Shown here one piece after another: positions 19,711-28,874 of a DNA stretch of 64,000 nt (position 1 is the stretch's first letter; each line of letters begins with the position of its first letter). The DNA is from Vreelandella malpeensis (GTDB lineage: Bacteria > Pseudomonadota > Gammaproteobacteria > Pseudomonadales > Halomonadaceae). The position numbers were made by a program, and so were the translations under genes. A model generated the notes under the pieces. That model was not told the origin of the DNA. It saw nothing but the letters and a program-made list of their open reading frames with translations, and searched no databases. Where the stretch lies: assembly GCF_020622355.1 (NCBI RefSeq), contig NZ_WHVL01000001.1, forward strand, positions 682,001 through 746,000. Direction: 5' to 3'.

Positions 19711-21177
19711 TCAGCGCGGCGTTGCCAGCGCCTCGATCAGCACGCGCAGCATCGCCCAGAACTCGCTGACCGAGTCGAGTTCGACCCGCTCGTTGGGCGA
19801 GTGGGCGCCGCGAATCAAGGGACCGAAGGAGATCATGTCGAGCTCAGGGTACTTGGCGCCGAGAATCCCGCATTCGAGCCCGGCATGGATCACCTTGACC
19901 GCAGGCTCCTTGCCCAGGAGAGCGGCATGCTGCGCCTTGAACGTCGAAAGCAGGGCGCTTTGCGGGTTCGGCGCCCAGCCCGGATAGCCGTTCTCAACCT
20001 TGACCCGCGCGCCCATCAGGCCGAACAGCGCGCTGAACCGGTCGGCGAGCGCTTGTACCGCGCTATCGTGCAGCGAACGCACCAAAGCGCAGAGATGAAA
20101 GCGCCCATCGGTCAGACGCAGTACGCCCAGGTTGTTGGAGGTTTCCACCACGCCATCGACATCGGCACTCATGCGCTCCACACCGCAGGGTGCGGCCAGC
20201 AGTGCGGCGATCAGCATGGCACTGGCGTCACGAGTCAAGGGCTCCGCATCGAGGGCGGCCTCGAGGCGGCGCGCCTTGAGCGAAAGCCCCGGATCGCCGC
20301 TGCCGAGCTCCGCCTTCAGCACGCCTTCGAGCCGTTCGATTTTCTCGAAGGCGGTATCGACGTCATCGGCGGGCAGCGCCAGCCGGGCGAAGGCCTCGCG
20401 GGGGATGGCGTTTCTCAGCGTGCCGCCCTGGTAGTCGATCAGCCGCGCATCGAGAATGTCCAGCACCCGCAGTGCCCGCACCAGCAGGCGGTTGGCGTTG
20501 CCCAGGGGCTGGTGGATATCCACCCCGGAGTGGCCGCCCTTGAGCCCGGTCAGGGCGAGCTCGATCACGACCTCGTCGTCGCCAAGCGCCTTGCCGGGAA
20601 GCTGGGCGTCCACCAGCACGTCCGCCCCGCCGGCGCAGCCGATGTAGACCTCGCCGCGGTCTTCGCTATCCAGATTCAGCAGCAGCGAGCCCTCGAGCCA
20701 GCTCTCGGCAAGCCCCAGCGCCCCGCCCATGGAGGTCTCCTCCTCGAGGGTGAACAGCGCCTCCAGCGGGCCGTGGGTCAGGGTGTCGTCCTCGAGCACG
20801 GCAAGAATCGCCGCCACGCCCAGGCCGTTGTCGGCGCCGAGCGTAGTGCCGTCGGCGTGCAGCCAGCCATCCTTCACGCAGGTGCGGATCGGGTCGCGCT
20901 CGAAATCGAACGGCGTGTCGGCGTTGGCCTGAGCGACCATGTCCAGATGGCCCTGAAGAATCACGCCGGGGGCGCTTTCACAGCCCGAACTCGCCGGCTT
21001 CTTGATACGCAGGTTGCCGAAGGCGTCGCGGTCGTGGGCAAGGCCCAGGCCGTCGGCCCAGGTTTCGAGCTTTTCGACCAGGGCAGCCTCGCAGCCGGAG
21101 GGCCGCGGCGTGTTGCACAGCGTGCGGAAATGGCGCCATACCAGCGAGGGTTCCAGCGTATCGAGATGTTCGTTCAT
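19711..21177 (-). CDS. pepD: Aminoacyl-histidine dipeptidase
   Basis: PepD is a cytoplasmic M20-family Zn dipeptidase cleaving X-His dipeptides such as carnosine. The 488-residue protein has the metal-binding blocks GHLDMVAQ near residue 78, DNGLGVA near 118 and EEETSMGGALGL near 145, with the catalytic Glu following. It begins MNEHLDTLEPSLVWRHFRTLCNTPRPSG, a PepD-type N-terminus. It is convergent with dps and separated from it by a hairpin. Confidence 0.95.
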   Translation of the reverse strand: MNEHLDTLEPSLVWRHFRTLCNTPRPSGCEAALVEKLETWADGLGLAHDRDAFGNLRIKKPASSGCESAPGVILQGHLDMVAQANADTPFDFERDPIRTCVKDGWLHADGTTLGADNGLGVAAILAVLEDDTLTHGPLEALFTLEEETSMGGALGLAESWLEGSLLLNLDSEDRGEVYIGCAGGADVLVDAQLPGKALGDDEVVIELALTGLKGGHSGVDIHQPLGNANRLLVRALRVLDILDARLIDYQGGTLRNAIPREAFARLALPADDVDTAFEKIERLEGVLKAELGSGDPGLSLKARRLEAALDAEPLTRDASAMLIAALLAAPCGVERMSADVDGVVETSNNLGVLRLTDGRFHLCALVRSLHDSAVQALADRFSALFGLMGARVKVENGYPGWAPNPQSALLSTFKAQHAALLGKEPAVKVIHAGLECGILGAKYPELDMISFGPLIRGAHSPNERVELDSVSEFWAMLRVLIEALATPR

Positions 21178-21204
21178 GGTAGCTCTTCGTGATTCGTAAC
21201 CGCC

Positions 21205-23358
21205 CTACTCTACCGCTCCGGGCCGCCCGGGAAAAGAGTGCGCCAGTACCGCACGCAGCGCCTGGCGCAGCACGCCGACGGCCTCGCGCGGCGCCTTGAC
21301 CGGCGGCGCGTTCTGAAACGCCCAGGCGGCAAGGGTTCCAAGCCCTGCGGGCATCTCTTCATGCCCTGCATGCCGGGCTGCCGCGCGCACCAGCGCCTGC
21401 AGGGCTGGGCGAGCCAGCGCCGGGTCGCGGTGGGCGTAGGCGACATCCTCCACATCGCGCCACCGGAGCGCGCCCAGCGGCGCGTCGGTCAGCGCCGCCA
21501 GCACGAGGGTCACCACGTCGGCGTCCAATCCGGCAAGCTCGAAGGCCAGGTGCCCGGGCAGCGCCGCGCCGAACGCCGCCGAGAGCTCCTCGAGCACCGC
21601 CGCGCCCTCGGCGTCCAGCGCCCGGGCCACCATGATCGCGTACTCGCCGGTGGCGGCCTCCCGGGTGACGCCGAGGCGCACCGGGGTGAAGTCCAGCGCC
21701 CGCCAGAAGCGCAGAAGCCCCGCCTCGGCGCCGAAGGTGGCCCCGTAGAGCGACACGCCGGCGGCGCGGGCGGCCTCGATATCCGCCTCGATCAGCGCCC
21801 GCCCCAGCCCTTCGCGGCGCCGCTCCGGGTGAACCGCCACCCGCGCCACCCGCCGCCAGCGGGCGGTGAGCGCGGCGCGGCTGCCGCCGTGGGCGGCCAG
21901 GGACTGGGCCAGCAGGTGCCCGCGCGGGCGGCGCTCGCCTCGGGCCACCGCGTCGGCGAGCGCGTGGTCGAAGCCCCCCTCCTCACGAGTGACCAGTACC
22001 GCCTGGGGCTCGTCGTTGGTCTCGATCAGCCGGAGGGCGGTGCTCGGCCCGTCGAGGAGCTGGCGCAGGTCCGCCGGGGTGGTGCGGTAGTGCGACTGCA
22101 CCAGCAGGCCAAAGGCGCGCTCGAGCAGCGCCGGACGCCGGGCCAGCGCCGCCTGGGTGATGGCGCGGGGCGAAACCGCGCCCGGCATGACGCGCGGCAG
22201 CGGCGCCTTGAGCAGCAGAAGTGTCTCGAGGGTAGCCTCGAGCGGGTCGTCGGGGGCAAAACGAATGGGGGTTTCGAGGCTTACCTCGCGCCACAACGGC
22301 GTGCACCGGTCGAGCACCGCGCGAAAGCGCAGCGCGAAGCCGCGCCCGGAGCCCTCGTAGCCGTGCACCGTGGTAGCAAACGCAATGCGCGGAAACGCCG
22401 CCAGCCAACGGGCGAGCGCCGCCGCCGGCAGGGCCGCTGCCTCGTCGACCAGCAGGACGCTGCCGTCGCCGCCGAGCGAGCCTTCCGTCAAGGCGTCGTC
22501 GAGCGCCTGGGGCGATACAAACGCCGCCCGCTGGCCGCTAGGCAGTACAAGGCTCGTCGGGCCTTCGCGCTGCGCGCTCGGGCAGAGTGCTGCCAGGCGT
22601 TCGAACAGGCTCGCCACCGCTGCCGGCGACGGCGCGGTGACCGTGACGTTCGAGACGCCGGCCTCCAGCAGCCGCGCGCAGCCCATGCCCAGCGCCGCGC
22701 TCTTGCCCCGGCCGCGGTCGGCGGTGATCACCAGCGGCCGGCGGCGTTTGAGTCGCCCGACCAGCGCGGCCACGCGAGCCTGCTCGGCATCCGGCTCGAC
22801 GCGTGGCGCGCGCCCGAGGCGCGGCAGGTAGAGACGCCCCTCCAGCGGCCAGCGCGCCACCGCCGGTGAGGCGCTCAGAATGCCCGCCAGCCGCGCGAGG
22901 TAGCGCGCTTCGAGACCCTGCCAGGTCCAGGGGTGGTCGCTCAGGCGGGCATAGTCCGGGTCCGGCGCTGTGCCCCAGTCGGTGGGGGTGATCAGTACGC
23001 AGAGCCCGCCGGCGGTGAGCGTGCCCGCGAGCACGCCGAGGGCGTCCGGGTCGAAGCCGTGCTTTCCGCTGGCGTCAAGCACCACCAGCTGGTGCTCGCC
23101 GCCGAGCCGACTGCGCGCCTTGCGCGGCGCCAGCGCCTCAAGGCTTGGCGAGTCACTGGCGCTGCCTACCCACAGCGGCGAGCGCCACGCCTGCGCTTGC
23201 CACAGCGCCGCTGCCGCCTGGCGAGCCGCCGCCGGCTCGCCGCTGAGCCACACGAGCCGCCGCCAGTGCCGCCGTGCCAGCCGCCGGGCGTGAATGATCA
23301 GCGCGGCGACGGCGCGCTCGGTGGGCGCGGGAGAGAAGTCGAGCGGACGTGGCGGCAT
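21205..23358 (-). CDS. tmcA: tRNA(Met) cytidine acetyltransferase
   Basis: TmcA acetylates the wobble cytidine of elongator tRNA-Met (ac4C34). The 717-residue protein has an RNA-helicase-like middle with Walker A TADRGRGKSAALG and DEAA-type Walker B LLVDEAAALP, then a GNAT acetyltransferase module (VARVAVHPERRREGLGRALI). ATG 23358 has AGGAG upstream and starts the TmcA N-terminal domain; an in-frame extension to 23502 has no such signal. It ends 27 bp before pepD starts, on the same strand. E. coli TmcA has 671 residues. Confidence 0.94.
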   Translation of the reverse strand: MPPRPLDFSPAPTERAVAALIIHARRLARRHWRRLVWLSGEPAAARQAAAALWQAQAWRSPLWVGSASDSPSLEALAPRKARSRLGGEHQLVVLDASGKHGFDPDALGVLAGTLTAGGLCVLITPTDWGTAPDPDYARLSDHPWTWQGLEARYLARLAGILSASPAVARWPLEGRLYLPRLGRAPRVEPDAEQARVAALVGRLKRRRPLVITADRGRGKSAALGMGCARLLEAGVSNVTVTAPSPAAVASLFERLAALCPSAQREGPTSLVLPSGQRAAFVSPQALDDALTEGSLGGDGSVLLVDEAAALPAAALARWLAAFPRIAFATTVHGYEGSGRGFALRFRAVLDRCTPLWREVSLETPIRFAPDDPLEATLETLLLLKAPLPRVMPGAVSPRAITQAALARRPALLERAFGLLVQSHYRTTPADLRQLLDGPSTALRLIETNDEPQAVLVTREEGGFDHALADAVARGERRPRGHLLAQSLAAHGGSRAALTARWRRVARVAVHPERRREGLGRALIEADIEAARAAGVSLYGATFGAEAGLLRFWRALDFTPVRLGVTREAATGEYAIMVARALDAEGAAVLEELSAAFGAALPGHLAFELAGLDADVVTLVLAALTDAPLGALRWRDVEDVAYAHRDPALARPALQALVRAAARHAGHEEMPAGLGTLAAWAFQNAPPVKAPREAVGVLRQALRAVLAHSFPGRPGAVE

Positions 23359-23569
23359 GGCGGCTCCTGGCGCGGCGACAAGGCGAACGATCGTCAACGC
23401 CCGATTAAACGCGTGGCGTATCCAGGCGCCAGAGTATAGCGCCAACGTCTTGTCGTCGAAGCCTTTATCCGGGGCGAGCGGGCAGGCAGGGAGGACCTGC
23501 ATCTACCACTAAGAGCTAAAGCGCGTCGCCGCATGGGGTGTGCTAGCTTATCGCTGTAGCGCCGACGAA

Positions 23570-23585
23570 TTGACGTTAACGTCAA
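23570..23585. promoter_or_regulatory. 16-bp perfect palindrome upstream of the TRAP operon
   Basis: TTGACGTTAACGTCAA is perfectly palindromic and lies 68 bp before the DctP start codon, in the divergent region between tmcA and the TRAP genes. It looks like an operator for a dimeric regulator; which one is not known. Confidence 0.6.
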
Positions 23586-23653
23586 CCGGGCGCTCGTTTT
23601 CCTGACCGGTTCCAACAATCAATAACGACCACCACGCTAACAGGAAACCCACC

Positions 23654-24748
23654 ATGAAAATCCTTTCGCGTTTCGCCCTGAGCACCCTGGCCACCGGCGT
23701 GCTGCTCGCCTCCACCGCACAGGCCCAAGAGCAGTGGACCATGACCTCCACCTGGGCGGACAACCTGGACCTGATCCAGATCGATCGCCACTGGGTGGAG
23801 CTGGTCAACCAGCTCGCCGGAGACGAGCTGCAGATCAACTTCCGCGCCGGGGGCACGCTGATGCCCGGCACCGAGGTGTTCGACGCCACCGAGACCGGCA
23901 GCATCGAGGCCGCCGGGGACTGGCCCGGCTATTGGGCTGGCCTCAACCCGGCGTTCTCGCCGCTGGCCACCACCACAAGCCTGTTCAACGCCGTGGATTA
24001 CCTGAACTGGATCCAGCAGTGGGGCGGGCGCGAGCTCTACGAGGAGATCTACGGCCAGTTCAACATGATGTATCTGCCCTACGGCATCACCAACAACGAG
24101 TCCGGCTTCATGGGCCGCACGCCGATCGCCAGCATCGCCGATCTCGACGGCAAGCGCCTGCGCCTTTCCGGGCGCGACCAGGGCCGGGTGCTCGAACGGC
24201 TCGGCGGCTCCCAGGTGACGCTGGCCGGCGGCGAGGTGTACCAGGCCATCGAGCGCGGCGTGATCGACGCGGGCGAGTTCTCCACCCCCGGCGTCGACTA
24301 CAAGGCGGGCTTCTCGGAAGTCGCCGACAACTGGGCGACGCCGGGCTGGCACCAGTCCGCCAGCGTCTTCGGCGTGATGATCAACATGGACGCCTGGAAC
24401 GCGCTTTCCGAGGAGACTCAACAGAAGCTGCGCATCGCCGCCGACGCTACCATGGCCTGGTCGCTGGCCTGGTCCGAGCGCGAGTCCAACGAGGCGACCC
24501 GTCAGTTCGTCGAGGATGGCGTCACCATCAACCAGTTCTCCGACGAGGACCTGGCGCAGATACAGCAGGTGACCAACGAGGTGATCGTCCAGGGCGCCTG
24601 CGAGAACCCGGACCACGCAAAAGTTTACCAGTCGATGGTGAGCTACCTGCAGGATTACGCCACCTGGCGCGACGTCTCCTACCCCTTCAACATGAGCCGC
24701 ACCATGGACAATCTGCCGTCGCTTGAAGAGATCGAAGCCTGCCTTTAA
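23654..24748 (+). CDS. TRAP transporter substrate-binding protein, DctP family
   Basis: A 364-residue periplasmic binding protein with a signal peptide cleaved after AQA (about residue 24). The DctP fold is recognised from FRAGGTLMPGTEVFDATETGSIEA near residue 70, the strand around LDGKRLRLSGRDQGRVLERLG, and GVIDAGEFSTPGVDY with the conserved Arg-type carboxylate site. Its ligand is likely a small carboxylate; the closest feel is the TakP-type alpha-keto acid binders, not proven. Two permease genes follow on the same strand after a hairpin, completing the system. Confidence 0.92.
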   Translation: MKILSRFALSTLATGVLLASTAQAQEQWTMTSTWADNLDLIQIDRHWVELVNQLAGDELQINFRAGGTLMPGTEVFDATETGSIEAAGDWPGYWAGLNPAFSPLATTTSLFNAVDYLNWIQQWGGRELYEEIYGQFNMMYLPYGITNNESGFMGRTPIASIADLDGKRLRLSGRDQGRVLERLGGSQVTLAGGEVYQAIERGVIDAGEFSTPGVDYKAGFSEVADNWATPGWHQSASVFGVMINMDAWNALSEETQQKLRIAADATMAWSLAWSERESNEATRQFVEDGVTINQFSDEDLAQIQQVTNEVIVQGACENPDHAKVYQSMVSYLQDYATWRDVSYPFNMSRTMDNLPSLEEIEACL

Positions 24749-24760
24749 GGCGCCTTTGTC

Positions 24761-24779
24761 GCCCCGGCCCGGCCGGGGC
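24761..24779 (+). terminator. Hairpin between the TRAP binding protein and the permeases
   Basis: GCCCCGGCC (24761-24769) and GGCCGGGGC (24771-24779) form a GC-only stem without a T tract. It may lower expression of the membrane genes relative to the binding protein. Confidence 0.45.
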
Positions 24780-24803
24780 CTCAGCTGACCGCGGAGAGTC
24801 ACC

Positions 24804-25319
24804 ATGCATGCCATTGCCAAGGCAATCGACGCTTTCAACGAGCTGTTCGGGCGTCTGATCGCGCCGTTGATCGCCGTCATCACCCTGATCGTGCTTTACG
24901 ACATCGGCGCGCGCTTCTTTCTGGGCCGCCCCAGCGACTGGGCCTTCGATGTCACCAAGATGCTGTTCGGCGCCCATTTCATGCTGATGGCCGCTTACGG
25001 GCTCAAGCACCACGCCCACGTCGAGGTCGACGTGATCAAGCGCCTTTTGTCGCTCAAGCGCCAGGCACTGTTGACGCTTGCGGGCTACCTGATCTTCTTC
25101 GTTCCCTTCATCTGGATGCTGTTGAAGTACGGCTGGCTGTTCTTTGATCGCGCCTTCAGCCGGGGCGAAACCACCTACGGCATGGTGGCGCTGCCGGTCT
25201 ACCCCATCAAGGGGGTAATCGTGCTCGCCGCCGCACTGATTCTACTCCAGGCGATCGCGATCGTGCTGCGCGCCGTGATCATCCTGCGTGAGGAGCGCTC
25301 CTATGAACTTGAGTCCTGA
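24804..25319 (+). CDS. TRAP transporter small permease, DctQ family
   Basis: A 171-residue four-helix inner-membrane subunit. It begins with helix IAPLIAVITLIVLYDIGARFFLG and contains HAHVEVDVIKRLLS, which fits the DctQ pattern of polar residues facing the lipid boundary. It forms the M/Q complex with the following large subunit and receives substrate from DctP. ATG 24804 overlaps no upstream gene; the reading frame ends inside the start of the next gene. Confidence 0.92.
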   Translation: MHAIAKAIDAFNELFGRLIAPLIAVITLIVLYDIGARFFLGRPSDWAFDVTKMLFGAHFMLMAAYGLKHHAHVEVDVIKRLLSLKRQALLTLAGYLIFFVPFIWMLLKYGWLFFDRAFSRGETTYGMVALPVYPIKGVIVLAAALILLQAIAIVLRAVIILREERSYELES

Positions 25320-26637
25320 GCTACTGGCGCTTGCGATGTTCGGCGGGCTGCTGCTGGGGCTCTTCATGGGCCATCCGCTCGCCTTCGTGCTTGGCGGCGT
25401 GGCGGTGGTCGGCGCCTTTCTCGGCCCCGGCGAGCGAGTGCTGGGCACCTTGATCAACAACATCTATGGCAACGCCATGGACAACTACGTGCTGGTGGCA
25501 ATCCCGCTGTTCGTGCTGATGGCGCGGTTTCTCAACGACTCCGGCGTCACCGAGCGAATGTTCGACGCCATGCGGCTTTTGCTTGCCAACCTACGCGGGG
25601 GCCTGGCGCTCACCGTGGTTATCGTCTCCGTGCTGCTGGCCGCCACCACCGGTATTGTCGGCGCCTCGATCGCGGTAATGGGCATGATCGCGCTGGTACC
25701 GATGCTGAAGTACGGCTACAACAAGGAGCTCAGCACCGGAGTGATCATGGCCAGCGGCTGCCTGGGGATTTTGATTCCGCCGAGCATCATGCTGATCTTG
25801 ATGGCGAGCTACTCGCCGGTCTCGGTAGGCGCACTTTTTGCCGGTGCCATGGTGCCCGGGGTGATGCTCGGGGTGATGTATGCGCTGTACGTGCTGATCG
25901 TATGTCACTTCAAGCCAGACTTCGGGCCGCCGGTGCCCAAGGAGGAGCGTGCCCGGGTCAGCACCGCGGAGCTGCTGATCATGCTGGCCAAGTACGTGGT
26001 GCCGCCGATGGCACTGATTCTGGGCGTCCTGGGGGCACTGTTCGCCGGCATCGCCACCGCGACCGAGGCCTCAGCGATCGGCGTACTGATCGCCTTCATC
26101 CTGTTTCTGATCTTCGGTGATCGCAAGCTCGCCACCTGCTATCGCACCCTGATCGATGCAGGCAAGACCACCACCATGGTCATGCTGGTGCTGGTAGGCG
26201 CAACCGCCTTCACCGGGGTGTTTTCCCGGGGCGGCGGCATGCAGGTGATCCAGGATCTGTTGCTGGCCATGCCCGGAGGCACCACGGGTGCGCTGATCAT
26301 GATGTTCCTGCTGGTCTTCGTGCTGGGCATGTTCCTGGACTGGACCGGCATCGTGCTCTTGAGCTTCCCCATCATGCTGCCGATCATCCAGCAGATGGGG
26401 GTCGACCCGCTGTGGTTCGTGGTGATGGTCGCCGTGGTGCTGCAGACCTCGTTTCTGACCCCGCCGTTTGGCTACGCGCTGTTCTACCTGAAAGGCGTGG
26501 CACCGCCCGGGGTGGAAACCATCGACCTGTACCGTGCGGTCATTCCCTTCTGCGCGCTGATCCTGCTCGCCTGCGTGCTGATGGCCTTCTTCCCCGTGCT
26601 AGTGACGGGGCTTCCCAGCGTGATGGTGGGTTATTGA
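25303..26637 (+). CDS. TRAP transporter large permease, DctM family
   Basis: A 444-residue polytopic permease driven by Na+ or H+. DctM marks: GLLLGLFMGHPLAFVLGGVAVVGAFLG at the N-terminus, ATTGIVGASIAVMGMIALVPM, GCLGILIPPSIMLI, and PPFGYALFYLKGVAP near the C-terminus. ATG 25303 is preceded by GAGGAG and lies inside the end of the small permease gene, overlapping it by 17 bp. The operon DctP-DctQ-DctM ends here; the LacI gene is convergent 26 bp away. Confidence 0.93.
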   Translation: MNLSPELLALAMFGGLLLGLFMGHPLAFVLGGVAVVGAFLGPGERVLGTLINNIYGNAMDNYVLVAIPLFVLMARFLNDSGVTERMFDAMRLLLANLRGGLALTVVIVSVLLAATTGIVGASIAVMGMIALVPMLKYGYNKELSTGVIMASGCLGILIPPSIMLILMASYSPVSVGALFAGAMVPGVMLGVMYALYVLIVCHFKPDFGPPVPKEERARVSTAELLIMLAKYVVPPMALILGVLGALFAGIATATEASAIGVLIAFILFLIFGDRKLATCYRTLIDAGKTTTMVMLVLVGATAFTGVFSRGGGMQVIQDLLLAMPGGTTGALIMMFLLVFVLGMFLDWTGIVLLSFPIMLPIIQQMGVDPLWFVVMVAVVLQTSFLTPPFGYALFYLKGVAPPGVETIDLYRAVIPFCALILLACVLMAFFPVLVTGLPSVMVGY

Positions 26638-26662
26638 TCGGCGTTGAAAACGATGATGCCGG

Positions 26663-27661
26663 CTACCGGGTACTCCCACGCACGATCGGCACGACGGGGA
26701 GACGCTTGCGCTCCCCGGTGACGATGCCGGTCTCGATCTGCTCCAGCAGCCGCTGGGTGGCGTGAGTGACCATCTCTTCCAGCGGCTGCTGAATCGTGGT
26801 GAGCCGGTAGCTTGGCCAGCTCGCCACGGGCATGTTGTCAAAACCCACCACGCCCACGTCCTCGGGCACCCGTAGTCCAAGCTCCGCTCGAAGGGTATCG
26901 ATGACGGCGACGGCCATATGGTCATTGGCGGCGAAGATGGCGTCCGGTGGGGGGGTACGCGTGAAGAGCGCCCGCGTGGCGGCCTGGGCGGCGGTGCGCT
27001 GGTAGTCGCCGGACTCTTCGGCCCAGCAGTGGTGGCCATGGTCGGCAAGTGCGGCGAGAAACCCCTCCCGGCGTTCGTTGCTCGTGGAGGATTGCGCGAC
27101 CCCGGCAACGAACGCGATGCGCTCGTAGCCGCGTGCGATCAGCCACTCTCCGGCCCAGTAGCCGCCACGATGGTTGTCGCTGGCCACCTGACTCACGCCC
27201 TCGAAGGTCACGGTGCGGTTGATCAAGGCGACCGGTATGCCGCGCTCGACGCACTCTTGGGCAAAGGAAGAGGAGAGTCTTGCGGCCAACATCAGGATGC
27301 CGTCAGCCTGACGCTGCAGGATATCCGCCATGATGGCGCTCGATTGCTCGTCGTCGCGACTCATGAACAGCAGCAGATGATACCCGTGCTGCTGAAGCTG
27401 CCGGGCGGCGCAATCCAGCATCTGGGCGTAGAAGGGATTGTCGAGCTGGGACATGACCACCGCGATGGTGCGAGACGAGCGGGTGATGAGCGAGCGGGCG
27501 ATGCTGTTGGGTCGATACCCGAGTTCTCGGGCCGCCGCCAGCACCTTCTCGCGGGTTTTCGGCGCGATGCTGGCCTTAGGGGAAAAGCACCGACTGACCG
27601 CCGACTGGGACACCCCCGCCAATTCCGCCACCTGTCGGGAGGTCACCGGCCGCTTTTTCAT
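26663..27661 (-). CDS. LacI-family transcriptional regulator
   Basis: A 332-residue repressor. The HTH is at residues 5-25 (VTSRQVAELAGVSQSAVSRCF), followed by the hinge and a periplasmic-binding-like sugar domain. GAGGTAAG lies before the ATG. It is the second gene of a minus-strand operon with a lambda-crystallin-type dehydrogenase, and the promoter of that operon is shared with the divergent HisD-like/SDR operon. Operators of LacI type (AAGCGCTT, twice) lie there, so it probably represses both operons and is relieved by a sugar or sugar acid. The TRAP operon could be another target. Confidence 0.92.
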   Translation of the reverse strand: MKKRPVTSRQVAELAGVSQSAVSRCFSPKASIAPKTREKVLAAARELGYRPNSIARSLITRSSRTIAVVMSQLDNPFYAQMLDCAARQLQQHGYHLLLFMSRDDEQSSAIMADILQRQADGILMLAARLSSSFAQECVERGIPVALINRTVTFEGVSQVASDNHRGGYWAGEWLIARGYERIAFVAGVAQSSTSNERREGFLAALADHGHHCWAEESGDYQRTAAQAATRALFTRTPPPDAIFAANDHMAVAVIDTLRAELGLRVPEDVGVVGFDNMPVASWPSYRLTTIQQPLEEMVTHATQRLLEQIETGIVTGERKRLPVVPIVRGSTR

Positions 27662-27716
27662 GCTTACCTCGTCTGCTTGCTCGTGAGTAGGTGGGCCGAG
27701 CCAGGTTCGCCGCCCG

Positions 27717-28649
27717 TCAGTTTGCCATTCGCTGCTTGTGGGCCATCAGCGCCATCAAGTGCCGGTCGCGCCAAGCCTGCCGATCCAGCAACTGATGAAC
27801 GGGCAGCACCTCGCGTCGCTCTTGCTCCAGACGCTCGAGAGTCGGCGCCGCCCACGGGTTGGCCTCGCTTCTCTGGGTATCGACATCGTAATAGAGAGGC
27901 CCGTAGCGGCCAGCGTAGTCCACGACGCCGTTCGGGGCGTTCAGGTCGATGGTCTCGAAGGGTCCCATGAAGGACCAGCGCAAGCCTAACCCATGTTTGA
28001 CGGTTTTATCGAGATCCTCCGCCGATACGTAGCCGTCGCGATAGAGCCGTAACGCTTCGTTGAGCAGCGCCCCTTGAAGGCGATTGAGAACAAAGCCCTG
28101 CACCTCCTTGCGTACCAGGATCGGCTCCTGGCGCACCTTGCGCATCAGCGCCAGCGTACGCTCCACCACCGTCGAACTCGTTCGGGGCCCGGGCACCACT
28201 TCCACCAGTGGAATGAGATAGGGTGGATTGACCGGGTGCGCCACCAGGCAGCGCTCGGGATGGCGCAAATGGCCACTGAAGTGCGAGGCCACGATCCCCG
28301 ACGTCGAGCTTGCAAGGATGGTGTGTGCATCACAGACCGCTTCTAGCTGCGTGTACAGAGCCTGCTTGGCGGCCACGTTCTCCGGGCCGCACTCTTGAAC
28401 ATAGCCGACCCCGGCCAGAGCGACGGTCAGATCCACTTCTACCGCGATACGCGAGGCCACCTGGGACGGCGCCTCGATCAACCCGGCGCTTTTCAGGTCA
28501 TCGAGCGATTCGTCGATGAGGCCGCGAACCTGATCGAGCTGCTGGATATCGATATCAAAAAGGCGTACCTCGAGCCCGGCGCGGGCGAAGACGATGGCCC
28601 AAGCACGCCCGATGAGCCCTGCGCCAACCACTGCAATCTTATGGGTCAT
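27717..28649 (-). CDS. 3-hydroxyacyl-CoA dehydrogenase-type NAD oxidoreductase (lambda-crystallin/L-gulonate 3-dehydrogenase-like)
   Basis: A 310-residue NAD-dependent dehydrogenase. Rossmann motif VGAGLIGRAWAIVFARAG is at the N-terminus and a strand with LFDID carries the Asp that reads NAD ribose. The middle block AHPVNPPYLIPLVEVVPGPRTS contains the catalytic His, and the C-terminal domain has LNRLQGALLNEALRLYRDG. Enzymes of this branch include L-gulonate 3-dehydrogenase and L-carnitine dehydrogenase, so a free hydroxy acid rather than an acyl-CoA may be the substrate. AGAGGTAG precedes the ATG; lacI follows 55 bp downstream. Confidence 0.87.
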   Translation of the reverse strand: MTHKIAVVGAGLIGRAWAIVFARAGLEVRLFDIDIQQLDQVRGLIDESLDDLKSAGLIEAPSQVASRIAVEVDLTVALAGVGYVQECGPENVAAKQALYTQLEAVCDAHTILASSTSGIVASHFSGHLRHPERCLVAHPVNPPYLIPLVEVVPGPRTSSTVVERTLALMRKVRQEPILVRKEVQGFVLNRLQGALLNEALRLYRDGYVSAEDLDKTVKHGLGLRWSFMGPFETIDLNAPNGVVDYAGRYGPLYYDVDTQRSEANPWAAPTLERLEQERREVLPVHQLLDRQAWRDRHLMALMAHKQRMAN

Positions 28650-28723
28650 GATCTACCTCTTGTTGTGGGTCATAACGTTGTGAGTCATGGCATCGTGGAT
28701 CGTGTTGCCGATGCGCCCTGATC

Positions 28724-28731
28724 AAGCGCTT
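28724..28731. promoter_or_regulatory. LacI-type operator half pair 1 (AAGCGCTT)
   Basis: An 8-bp palindrome AAGCGCTT with a central CpG, as seen in many LacI-family operators. A second copy is centred 22 bp away, two helical turns. Confidence 0.6.
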
Positions 28732-28745
28732 TATAACGATTGCTC

Positions 28746-28753
28746 AAGCGCTT
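28746..28753. promoter_or_regulatory. LacI-type operator 2 (AAGCGCTT)
   Basis: Same palindrome as the one at 28724-28731, with the same TC prefix. Together they lie between the divergent dehydrogenase/lacI and HisD-like/SDR operons. Confidence 0.6.
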
Positions 28754-28761
28754 TCCAAACA

Positions 28762-28781
28762 TTTTGCATTCGTATGCAAAA
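28762..28781. promoter_or_regulatory. 20-bp dyad TTTTGCAT-N4-ATGCAAAA
   Basis: A perfect 8-bp inverted repeat with a 4-bp spacer, next to the two LacI-type palindromes and upstream of the HisD-like gene. The sequence TTGCAT (28764-28769), a 17-bp gap and TAGCCT (28787-28792) could be a promoter within it, so a regulator bound here would block RNA polymerase. Confidence 0.55.
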
Positions 28782-28874
28782 AAGTCTAGCCTTGTTTTGT
28801 TCCTTCGACTCGGACGCGTTGCATGCACCGAGAATCATCACAAGAATGCCAATAAATTCAACAAGGAGCTTCAC

